DNA from: an uncultured Flavobacteriales bacterium
GTDB lineage: Bacteria > Bacteroidota > Bacteroidia > Flavobacteriales_D > Sanyastnellaceae
Direction: 5' to 3'
NCBI GenBank assembly: GCA_913057815.1
Contig: CAJXOV010000119.1
Location: 1-6,973 of the forward strand
Length of the DNA stretch: 6,973 bases
Shown: positions 1 to 6,361 of the stretch, piece after piece
How positions within the stretch are numbered: position 1 is the first letter of the stretch
How the letters are laid out: the number at the start of each line of letters is the position of its first letter
Program-made: the position numbers and the translations under genes
Notes under the pieces: generated by a model
The model's input: only the letters and a program-made list of their open reading frames with translations
Database searches by the model: none
What the model was told of the DNA's origin: nothing

Positions 1-50
1 GATCTCCACCTCTCTATTCGTCGGCAGCGTCAGATGTGTATAAGAGACAG
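1..50 (+). other. Illumina Nextera adapter with i5 index (non-genomic)
   Basis: These bases are library adapter, not organism DNA. Positions 18-31 read TCGTCGGCAGCGTC and 32-50 read AGATGTGTATAAGAGACAG, the Nextera Read 1 adapter with the 19-bp Tn5 mosaic end. Positions 10-17 read CTCTCTAT, which is the Nextera i5 index N502/S502. Positions 1-9 read GATCTCCAC, which differs at one base (position 6) from the P5 tail GATCTACAC. The order P5 tail, index, Read 1 adapter is exactly that of a sequencing library molecule. It would arise from an untrimmed read 2 running through a short insert. Genomic sequence starts at 51. The mosaic end should not be taken as a natural transposon end. Confidence 0.98.
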
Positions 51-1428
51 GAACAGGATTAGTTGTATGAGCTGTGTGAACAGAACCATCATGGTTTTGA
101 GTTTTTTCAGCATTTCCGTGATCAGCTATTATGATTAAGGAATAACCTTTGGATAGAGCTAACTCACACACTTTTTCAGCTTCTGAATCGGTAGCTTCCA
201 CAGCTTCCCTAATAGCTTCAAACACTCCTGTATGACCTACCATATCCGGATTAGCAAAATTCAAACAGAAGTAATTAGGCTCATTATCTTCAATTTCTTT
301 CATGATTTTACTAGAAACGTCTGACGCACTCATTTCTGGCTGAAGATCATAAGTAGATACCTTAGGAGAGCTGGCCATTAGTCTAGTTTCACCTTCAAAC
401 TCTTGCTCTCTTCCTCCCGAGAAAAAGAACGTAACATGAGGGTATTTTTCTGTTTCAGCTATTCTCACTTGAGTTAATCCAGCCTTGGAAATAACCTCGC
501 CTAGGGTGTTCTCCAAATTGTCTTTTTCGAAAACAACATTTACGTTTTTATAAGTCGGATCATACTTAGTCATGGTAACATAGTGCAGGTTGAGCGGTTT
601 CATTCCAAACTCAGGAAATGCCTGTTGAGTCAATACTTGAGTGATTTCGCGGCACCTATCTGTTCTAAAATTAAAACAGATAACCGCATCTTCTTCACTA
701 ATTCTACCCGCTCCTTCTCCAATAATAGCTGGGGCTACAAACTCATCGGTAATGTTTTCAGCATAATTCCCTTCTAAGCACTCGGCTACTGTTGAATACT
801 TATCTCCTTTTCCCGAAATTAATAATTCGTATGCCATCTGTACACGTTCCCATCTTTTATCTCTATCCATGGCATAATACCTTCCAATTACACTTACTAT
901 GGTTCCTTTTGTCGCGTGGCAATGGGCTTCTAATTCTGCTAAGAAATTTACCCCTGAGTCAGGATCAGTATCTCTACCATCCGTAAATGCATGAATAAAC
1001 AAATTATCGAAACTTTCCCTTTCAGCCATTGAGCAAAGAGCCTTCACATGCCCTAAAGAACTGTGCACCCCACCATTAGAAGCCAATCCCATTAAATGAA
1101 CAGGCTTATTGTTTTCCTTGGCATACTTGAAAGTGTTCTTTAACACTTCTAAATCAAAAAATTCTTCAGAAGAAATACTTCTATTTATCTTCACTAAATC
1201 CTGGTAAACAACTCTTCCAGCTCCTATATTCATGTGACCTACTTCACTATTTCCCATCTGTCCTTCAGGCAAACCAACAAACTCACCATCTGTTCGTAAT
1301 TCCGCATTAGGGACACTCTTGTATAATTCATCTACAAAAGGGGTTTTAGCCATATGAATAGCATTCGAATCAATCTTTTCTCCATGGCCCCATCCATCTA
1401 ATATTATAAGCCCTACTTTCTTTCCCAT
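51..1428 (-). CDS. gpmI: 2,3-bisphosphoglycerate-independent phosphoglycerate mutase, C-terminus missing
   Basis: This cytoplasmic enzyme interconverts 3-phosphoglycerate and 2-phosphoglycerate in glycolysis and gluconeogenesis, using two metal ions and a phosphoserine intermediate. My translation from ATG 1428-1426 begins MGKKVGLIILDGWG, the family's N-terminus, with metal ligand D11. The serine nucleophile is S61 in MGNSEVGH. The substrate-domain motif HAFTDGRDTDP follows. Metal-site motifs near the end are NPDMVGHTG (D395, H399), DHGNAE (436-441) and HTAH (451-454). About 459 codons are present and the last readable residues are NPV. The family usually has about 505-515 residues, so roughly 50 C-terminal residues are lost where genomic sequence meets the adapter. 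This is an assembly edge, not a natural truncation. The frame is open throughout. The gene is divergent from the small receiver-like gene, with 48 bp between their starts. Confidence 0.97.
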
Positions 1429-1445
1429 AACATGAATATTTTAGT

Positions 1446-1453
1446 CAAATTTA
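1446..1453 (-). promoter_or_regulatory. Candidate -7 promoter element for gpmI
   Basis: On the minus strand this reads TAAATTTG, a match to the Bacteroidota -7 consensus TAnnTTTG. It lies 17 bp upstream of the gpmI ATG, so transcription would start near 1439 and leave a leader of about 10 nt. I find no TTTG at the expected -33 spacing, so the call rests on one short AT-rich motif and could be chance. Confidence 0.35.
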
Positions 1454-1476
1454 CAATTTTCAACGGGTAGAAGGAG

Positions 1477-1923
1477 ATGAATTCCTACAAACAAGAGCTA
1501 ATACCATACGTAAAATTGTACTCATCTAAATTACAACTCATGAAAACGATATATGTATTAGGCTATAACAATTTAGGAGCTGATTTCTGGGAGAGTCACT
1601 TGACTTTCAATGAAGAAAACAGAGTGCTATTCTTCAGAAATGGAACCTCGATGCTGAAGCACCTTCAACATCAACCAGACTTAATAATTGTGGATGATTA
1701 TTTCTGTGAAGAACCACCTGAAGACCATAATTTTGCAGATGTAAAGATTGGTTTAGGTATCATGGCTTCACACATTCCAACATTCTTTTTCTCACCCAAA
1801 TTCTCAGGAAAAGCGAGAAAATCTCTAAAAATGAAACACTACTACTCTAGCCTAGACAGCAGTATGTTAGAATTTCTAAACAAGCGAATAGTAGATTTAT
1901 CAATAGAAAAAGTAGCCGCTTAA
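1477..1923 (+). CDS. Small protein resembling a degenerate response-regulator receiver domain
   Basis: I do not recognise a named family. The alternation of predicted strands and helices suggests a CheY-like receiver fold: strand KTIYVLG (23-29), strand RVLFF (49-53), helix around 57-65, strand PDLIIVDD (67-74), strand IPTFFFS (100-106), then KHYYSS and a final helix SMLEFLNKRI. D73 sits where the phospho-accepting aspartate would be and S106 where the conserved Thr/Ser would be. The acidic pair after strand 1 and the lysine after strand 5 are missing, so classical phosphotransfer is doubtful. There is no output domain. Coordinates give the longest ATG form (148 residues). The ATG at 1540 (M22, 127 residues) may be the real start, because the first strand begins right after it and a TAAAATTG box (1511-1518) lies just upstream. 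The GGAG at 1473-1476 touches the first ATG, too close to act as a ribosome site. The stop overlaps the convergent methyltransferase by 4 bp. Confidence 0.75.
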   Translation: MNSYKQELIPYVKLYSSKLQLMKTIYVLGYNNLGADFWESHLTFNEENRVLFFRNGTSMLKHLQHQPDLIIVDDYFCEEPPEDHNFADVKIGLGIMASHIPTFFFSPKFSGKARKSLKMKHYYSSLDSSMLEFLNKRIVDLSIEKVAA

Positions 1924-2702
1924 AACTTGAAATAAAAATCTTGTTTTTCAACTCCTTTTCTAAAGAAAATGAGTCCAAACTTATAGCAGTTGATGCTAAA
2001 TGAAATTTCAGGCTTGGAGATGATATCATCCCAAGCCTTTTTCATGTCTGGAGACCAATTTATATCATCAAAAATCAAAACAGAATCTTCTGATGTTTTA
2101 GGAAGAATCTGTTCATAGTTCCATATTGTCCCATCATAACTATGATTTCCATCTACGTAGGCCATATCAACATTCTCAATGGTACTCAAAACATTTGGGA
2201 GTAACTCATGAAAACTTCCGACTTGTACACTTATGTTTTCTTGGTTCAAAATAGAATGATTTTGAGATGCAATTTCTGCAGTGTTTGGACATCCCTCTAA
2301 ACTAGTAACTCTAGCCGTTGAGTTTAAAGCCATGTAAGCACTCGAAAGGCCTAAATGGGTTCCCAATTCTAGTATTGAATAAGGTTTCAAGTAGGTTACT
2401 AATCTGTTCAGAAACTCACCTTGCTTTTTAGAAATGGCAGCAGAAGTGTACATCTCAGAAATCTTTCGGGAGTTGGATTTAGAGACTAAAGACCCTGCCC
2501 CAAAATCCGTGATTAGAATTTCATTTCTATTATTTCTTAGCTTTTTTCTTAGACTTAATATTGAAGGAAACGAATGCTTATAAGAAGGTCTAAAACAAGC
2601 TTTGTAAAATTCAAATAAAAAAGGGCTGTGAAGTCCATACTGGTTCACTGCCCTTCTTCTATATTCTAAATAGGTTTTTATTCTGAATCCTACGTGTTTC
2701 AA
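1920..2702 (-). CDS. Class I SAM-dependent methyltransferase, TTG start
   Basis: This is a Rossmann-fold methyltransferase of the O-methyltransferase type (Methyltransferase_24-like), probably cytoplasmic, substrate unknown. The SAM-binding motif I is ILELGTHLGLSS (110-121) and the acidic residue ending strand 2 is E136 in SLEG. The strand-4 motif is VDGNHSYDG (183-191), followed by FDDINW (211-216). The N-terminal region carries GLHSPF (23-28) and DFGAGS (66-71), which I associate with a Bacteroidota subgroup. The start codon at 2702-2700 is TTG. The first in-frame ATG is codon 84, which would remove the HSPF and DFGAGS regions, so TTG is strongly favoured; GTG at codon 19 is less likely. 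No Shine-Dalgarno is visible. The gene follows the acyl-CoA dehydrogenase by 9 nt in the same reading frame and is probably co-transcribed and perhaps translationally coupled with it. It is a complete 260-residue protein. Confidence 0.9.
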   Translation of the reverse strand: MKHVGFRIKTYLEYRRRAVNQYGLHSPFLFEFYKACFRPSYKHSFPSILSLRKKLRNNRNEILITDFGAGSLVSKSNSRKISEMYTSAAISKKQGEFLNRLVTYLKPYSILELGTHLGLSSAYMALNSTARVTSLEGCPNTAEIASQNHSILNQENISVQVGSFHELLPNVLSTIENVDMAYVDGNHSYDGTIWNYEQILPKTSEDSVLIFDDINWSPDMKKAWDDIISKPEISFSINCYKFGLIFFRKGVEKQDFYFKF

Positions 2703-2711
2703 AGAATTTGA

Positions 2712-3854
2712 TTAAGCCTTTAATACGTTTCTTGATATTACGATTTTCTGAACTTCAGAAGTACCCTCATAAATCTGAGTAATCTTAGCGTCTCTCATTA
2801 ATCTTTCTACATGGTATTCTTTTACAAATCCGTATCCTCCATGAATCTGAACAGCCTCTACTGTATGTTTCATAGCTGCTGTAGAAGCAAATAATTTAGC
2901 CATAGCTGAAGCTTGATCAAAATTCTCTCCAGCATCTTTCTGATAAGCAGCTTTTAAACATAACAATCTAGCTGCTTCTATATCTGTAGCCATATCTGCT
3001 AGCTTAAAAGCTATAGCCTGATGCTTACTTATTTCTTTTCCGAATGCCTTTCTTTCTTGAGAATAAGCTAAAGCTAATTCATAAGCTCCACTTGCTATTC
3101 CTAATGCTTGTGAAGCTATGCCAATTCTTCCACCTGAAAGAACTTTCATTGCGAATTTGAATCCGAATCCATCTTCTCCTATTCTGTTTTCTTTAGGAAC
3201 TTTTACATCTTGGAACATGATAGTATGCGTATCACTTCCTCTGATTCCCATTTTATTTTCCTTAGCTCCTACCATAAAACCTTCCCAATCCTTTTCTACT
3301 ATGAAAGCATTGATTCCTTTATGACCTTTCTCTACGTCTGTTTGAGCTATAACTATATGATAAGAAGCTGAATTCCCGTTTGTAATCCAGTTCTTAGTCC
3401 CATTTAAAAGATAATGATCTCCTTTATCAATAGCAGTAGTTCTCTGAGATGTAGCATCACTACCTGCTTCAGGTTCTGATAAGCAAAATGCACCAATCTT
3501 TTGACCTGAGGCTAATGGAACTAAATATTTCTGTTTTTGCTCTTCTGATCCAAATTTATCTATTCCCCAACATACCAATGAATTATTTACAGAAACACAA
3601 ACACTAGCAGAAGCATCTATTTTAGAAAGCTCCTCCATAGCTAAAACGTAAGAAACAGTGTCCATTCCACTTCCTCCATATTCAGGACTAACCATCATTC
3701 CCATGAATCCGAGTTCTCCTAATTTCTTAATTTGTTCAGCAGGAAAAGTCTGAGTCTCATCTCTATCTATAACACCTGGAAGTAATTCGCTTTTAGCAAA
3801 TTCTCTAGCTGCGTCTCTTACAGCTAATTGCTCTTCGGATAACTCTAAATTCAT
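2712..3854 (-). CDS. Acyl-CoA dehydrogenase, short/medium-chain (butyryl-CoA dehydrogenase-like)
   Basis: This FAD flavoenzyme catalyses alpha,beta-dehydrogenation of acyl-CoA, the first step of beta-oxidation or a step in branched amino-acid breakdown, and passes electrons to electron-transfer flavoprotein in the cytoplasm. The 380-residue length is normal for the family. An N-terminal helical domain contains GFMGMMVSPEYGG. The first family signature is AFCLSEPEAGSD (122-133), with NWITNG at 155-160 in the FAD-contacting beta domain. The C-terminal domain holds QIHGGYGF (336-343) and then IYEGTSEVQ, where E363 aligns with the catalytic base of short-chain enzymes (Glu368). The start is ATG 3854-3852, with a good promoter upstream and no competing start. 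Chain length cannot be read from sequence alone; the IYEGTSE form points to short-chain or butyryl-type substrates. It heads a two-gene unit with the methyltransferase. The functional link between them is unknown. Confidence 0.95.
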   Translation of the reverse strand: MNLELSEEQLAVRDAAREFAKSELLPGVIDRDETQTFPAEQIKKLGELGFMGMMVSPEYGGSGMDTVSYVLAMEELSKIDASASVCVSVNNSLVCWGIDKFGSEEQKQKYLVPLASGQKIGAFCLSEPEAGSDATSQRTTAIDKGDHYLLNGTKNWITNGNSASYHIVIAQTDVEKGHKGINAFIVEKDWEGFMVGAKENKMGIRGSDTHTIMFQDVKVPKENRIGEDGFGFKFAMKVLSGGRIGIASQALGIASGAYELALAYSQERKAFGKEISKHQAIAFKLADMATDIEAARLLCLKAAYQKDAGENFDQASAMAKLFASTAAMKHTVEAVQIHGGYGFVKEYHVERLMRDAKITQIYEGTSEVQKIVISRNVLKA

Positions 3855-3925
3855 CTTAATTCTGATTTTTGATTGGATATTAACTCTCTACTAAAAACAA
3901 GTATTTTTCTTTGTAAAAAGTGGTG

Positions 3926-3957
3926 CAAATTTACGAGTTAAATTGTGATATTTCAAA
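3926..3957 (-). promoter_or_regulatory. Bacteroidota-type promoter for the acyl-CoA dehydrogenase operon
   Basis: On the minus strand, TTTG (3957-3954) is followed after 20 nt by TAAATTTG (3933-3926). This matches the Bacteroidota sigma consensus TTTG, about 19-21 nt, TAnnTTTG. Transcription would begin near 3919, giving a leader of about 65 nt before ATG 3854. The element begins only 3 bp from the ATG of the divergent anmK gene, so the two genes share this 106-bp control region. No equally good element faces anmK. Confidence 0.65.
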
Positions 3958-3960
3958 GTA

Positions 3961-5037
3961 ATGAAAGAGCTTCGTATAATAGGATTAATGTCAGGAACAT
4001 CTTTAGATGGATTGGACTTGGCTGCTTGCACTTTTACTTATTCTAAAAAGTGGAATTTTACTTTTGATCATTGTAAAACCATCGCATATTCTAAAAGTTT
4101 TAAATCCGCGCTGCAATGTCTGGATTCTGCTACAGCATTAGACTATGCCAAAACCGACCAGGAACTAGGAAGATTTTTTGGTAAGGAAGTAAATAAATTT
4201 ATTTTCGAAACAGGCTTTAAGGCTGATTACATTTCTTCTCATGGGCATACTGTTTTTCATCAACCTGAAATAAACTTCACAACTCAAATAGGTCATCCTG
4301 CAGCTATTTCAGCTTTAACAAAAACACCCGTGATAGCAGATTTCAGGACCGTAGATGTTCATTTGAATGGTCAAGGAGCTCCGCTGGTTCCAATCGGAGA
4401 TTTACTTCTCTTCCCTCAATACAAATACTGCTTAAATCTAGGTGGTATAACTAACATTTCGATCAAGGATAAACATTCCGGCATTCAAGCCTATGATATA
4501 GGAATAGCAAACATGGCCCTCAACTTTGTCACTCTCAAAGAAGGGAAAGAATATGATTATGACGGTAACATGGCTAATAATGGGTCAGTCAATAAGGAAT
4601 TATTTCACGAACTAAACCAAATAGAATACCATCAATTATCTGCCCCTAAAAGCATAGGAAAAGAATGGTTTGACAAAGAAATGAAACCTCTCATAGAAAA
4701 ATATTTAGAAAATCATTCAGCATTTGATGTGTTAGCTACTCTTTGTGAGCATATAGCTATTCAAATAGCCAATCAAATCTCTGGTTCAGGTAACCTTCTG
4801 GTAACCGGTGGTGGAGCAAAGAATAAATTCTTAATGCAGCGTATTAAAAAACATTGCAACGCAGAAATCATACTACCAAATGAAGAGTTAATCGATTTTA
4901 AAGAAGCATTAATATTCGCATTCTTGGGTGCTCTTCACTCTGTGAAACAAACCAATATCCTAGAAGCTGTTACAGGCTCTAGCTCTAATCATATTGGCGG
5001 TTGTGTTTACTGTCCTTTTTCGGTTGAAAAAAATTAA
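3961..5037 (+). CDS. anmK: Anhydro-N-acetylmuramic acid kinase
   Basis: This cytoplasmic enzyme opens and phosphorylates 1,6-anhydro-N-acetylmuramic acid to N-acetylmuramic acid 6-phosphate with ATP, a step in recycling peptidoglycan fragments. The usual next enzyme, the etherase MurQ, is not in this window. The N-terminal ATP-binding motif is IGLMSGTSLDGLD (7-19). SSHGHTVFHQP (92-102) follows. DFRTVDVHLNGQGAPLVP (127-144) includes D132, the likely catalytic base by comparison with Pseudomonas AnmK (my inference). NLGGITNIS starts at 159, the phosphate-binding loop TGGG is at 282-285, and the end is GGCVY. The 358 residues are slightly shorter than the approximately 370 of proteobacterial enzymes. 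ATG 3961 places the conserved IGLMSGTS at the usual distance from the N-terminus. There is no Shine-Dalgarno. The gene probably forms its own unit, since a candidate promoter lies after it. Confidence 0.96.
   Translation: MKELRIIGLMSGTSLDGLDLAACTFTYSKKWNFTFDHCKTIAYSKSFKSALQCLDSATALDYAKTDQELGRFFGKEVNKFIFETGFKADYISSHGHTVFHQPEINFTTQIGHPAAISALTKTPVIADFRTVDVHLNGQGAPLVPIGDLLLFPQYKYCLNLGGITNISIKDKHSGIQAYDIGIANMALNFVTLKEGKEYDYDGNMANNGSVNKELFHELNQIEYHQLSAPKSIGKEWFDKEMKPLIEKYLENHSAFDVLATLCEHIAIQIANQISGSGNLLVTGGGAKNKFLMQRIKKHCNAEIILPNEELIDFKEALIFAFLGALHSVKQTNILEAVTGSSSNHIGGCVYCPFSVEKN
4853..4868 (+). repeat. 16-bp direct repeat, copy 1 (inside anmK)
   Basis: The sequence ATTGCAACGCAGAAAT occurs here and again, exactly, at 5041-5056, 188 bp further on in the same orientation. 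This copy lies in the anmK coding sequence and spans codons for HCNAEI. The flanks do not match, so the similarity stops at 16 bp. Origin and function are unknown; chance or a small local duplication are both possible. Confidence 0.7.
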
Positions 5038-5040
5038 AGA

Positions 5041-5056
5041 ATTGCAACGCAGAAAT
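5041..5056 (+). repeat. 16-bp direct repeat, copy 2 (dehydrogenase leader)
   Basis: This is the exact second copy of ATTGCAACGCAGAAAT, starting 4 bp after the anmK stop codon. It ends 25 bp upstream of the candidate -7 element at 5082-5089, a distance at which an upstream activator could bind, but nothing else shows that it is an operator. It contains the small palindrome TTGCAA. Confidence 0.7.
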
Positions 5057-5081
5057 ACGCTGAACACCTTATGTTAATTCC

Positions 5082-5089
5082 TATTTTTG
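5082..5089 (+). promoter_or_regulatory. Candidate -7 promoter element for the dehydrogenase-nhaB unit
   Basis: The bases read TATTTTTG, a match to the Bacteroidota -7 consensus TAnnTTTG, in the 73-bp gap after anmK. Transcription would start near 5096, about 15 nt before ATG 5111. The -33 position is poor: only GCTG (5059-5062) sits at a 19-nt spacing. The last three bases are a TTG in frame with the dehydrogenase, which explains why a longer reading frame could be called wrongly from that codon. Confidence 0.45.
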
Positions 5090-5110
5090 GCCTCGATTAT
5101 TTTAGACCTC

Positions 5111-6340
5111 ATGAAAGACCTATTAAAAAAATACGAAGACAAGCAGCCAGAAGTAGTTTTTAACTGGAAAGACCCACACACTGAAGCTGAAGGATGGGTA
5201 GTAATCAACAGCTTAAGAGGTGGTGCAGCCGGTGGCGGTACTAGAATGAGAGCTGGATTAGATATGCATGAAGTTACTTCTCTGGCTAAAACTATGGAGG
5301 TTAAGTTCACTGTATCAGGTCCGCAAATAGGCGGAGCCAAGTCAGGAATCAACTTTGACCCTAGAGATCCAAGAAAAAAAGAAGTGCTGGAAAGATGGTA
5401 TGCTGCGGTTACACCTCTTTTAAAGCATTATTATGGAACAGGAGGAGATTTAAATGTGGATGAAATTCACGAAGTAATTCCTATGACCGAGGATAACGGT
5501 GTTTGGCACCCACAAGAAGGAGTCTTTAACGGACATTTTCAACCTAATGAAGCTCAAAAAGTAAAAAGAATAGGAAACTTAAGAATGGGTGTAGTAAAGG
5601 TGTTGGAAGATCCTAAATACTCTCCTGACATCAATAAGAAATTCAAAGTAGCCGATATGATTACTGGTTACGGAGTGGCCGAATCTGTAAAGCATTATTA
5701 CGACATTTATGGAGGAAGTATAGAAGGAAAGAGAGTGGTAGTGCAAGGGTGGGGGAATGTAGGTTCTGCAGCAGCTTACTATTGTGCTCAAATGGGTGCT
5801 AAAGTGGTAGGTATTATAGACAGAGTAGGTGGATTGATTAATTCGGAAGGAATGTCTTTTGAAGAAATTAAAGATCTTTTCCTGAATAAAAATGGAAATG
5901 AACTGAACGCGCCTAACATGCTTTCATATGATGAAGTTTATGATAAAATCTGGGATTTAGATGCAGAGGTATTCTTACCATGTGCTGCCTCTAGATTAGT
6001 CAAAAGGGAAGAAATTGATAGAATGATAAAAACAGGAATAGAAGTAGTTTCCTGTGGAGCTAACGTTCCTTTCGCAGATCAAGAGATTTTCTTCGGTCCT
6101 ATTATGGAATTTGTAGATGAAAATATTAGTGTAATCCCTGATTTTGTAGCTAACTGTGGTATGGCTAGGGTATTTGCATATTTAATGAGTCAAGGTGATG
6201 TAGACATGACTGATGAGGGAATTTTCTCAGATACGTCTAACATAATTAGAGAAGCTATAGTAAAGATTCATGGTTTAAATCCTGACAAGAATAACATTTG
6301 TGCTACTGGATTTGAAATAGCACTTAAAAAATTAGTTTAG
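5111..6340 (+). CDS. Glu/Leu/Phe/Val family amino-acid dehydrogenase, NAD-type
   Basis: This enzyme family reversibly deaminates an amino acid to its 2-oxo acid and ammonia with NAD(P). The substrate here is uncertain. In the N-terminal catalytic domain, GGAAGGGTRMR leads to K65 (EVKF) and K77 (GGAKSGIN). These correspond by spacing to the substrate and catalytic lysines of leucine dehydrogenase (K68, K80). D113 in GTGGDLNVDE is the probable catalytic aspartate. The Rossmann domain has VVQGWGNVG, with GWGNVG at 213-218, and D237 in GIID, an acidic end to strand 2 that favours NAD over NADP. SCGANVPF and ANCGMARVFAY lie near the C-terminus. I chose ATG 5111 (409 residues). An in-frame TTG at 5087 would add eight residues but lies in the promoter box, and family members begin near MKDLLKKY. 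The nhaB gene follows after 21 bp, so co-transcription is likely. Confidence 0.93.
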   Translation: MKDLLKKYEDKQPEVVFNWKDPHTEAEGWVVINSLRGGAAGGGTRMRAGLDMHEVTSLAKTMEVKFTVSGPQIGGAKSGINFDPRDPRKKEVLERWYAAVTPLLKHYYGTGGDLNVDEIHEVIPMTEDNGVWHPQEGVFNGHFQPNEAQKVKRIGNLRMGVVKVLEDPKYSPDINKKFKVADMITGYGVAESVKHYYDIYGGSIEGKRVVVQGWGNVGSAAAYYCAQMGAKVVGIIDRVGGLINSEGMSFEEIKDLFLNKNGNELNAPNMLSYDEVYDKIWDLDAEVFLPCAASRLVKREEIDRMIKTGIEVVSCGANVPFADQEIFFGPIMEFVDENISVIPDFVANCGMARVFAYLMSQGDVDMTDEGIFSDTSNIIREAIVKIHGLNPDKNNICATGFEIALKKLV

Positions 6341-6361
6341 TACTAAATAATCGAAAATAAC

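Noticed and set aside
32..50. 19-bp Tn5 mosaic end, suggesting a transposon boundary
   Set aside because: It is directly preceded by the Nextera Read 1 adapter, an i5 index and the P5 tail, so it comes from library preparation.
583..986. Two plus-strand open frames of 64 codons each
   Set aside because: They lie inside gpmI on the opposite strand, and their translations show no family motif. The minus-strand gpmI frame has full conservation.
1927..1951. AT-rich imperfect inverted repeat with U-run, possible bidirectional terminator
   Set aside because: Only about six base pairs form before a mismatch or bulge, there is no GC stem, and the bases code for the C-terminus of the methyltransferase. 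Chance is a sufficient explanation.
3118..3324. Plus-strand open frame of 68 codons
   Set aside because: It is antisense to a well-conserved part of the acyl-CoA dehydrogenase and has no recognisable features.
5087..5110. TTG start extending the amino-acid dehydrogenase by eight residues
   Set aside because: The TTG is part of the candidate -7 promoter box, and ATG 5111 gives the N-terminus expected for the family.
5421..5700. 13-bp repeat TAAAGCATTATTA at 5421-5433 and 5688-5700
   Set aside because: Both copies encode KHYY in the same protein with similar codons. Coding constraint in AT-rich DNA explains it.
5579..5791. Minus-strand open frame of 70 codons
   Set aside because: It is antisense to the dehydrogenase Rossmann region, which carries clear conserved motifs on the plus strand.
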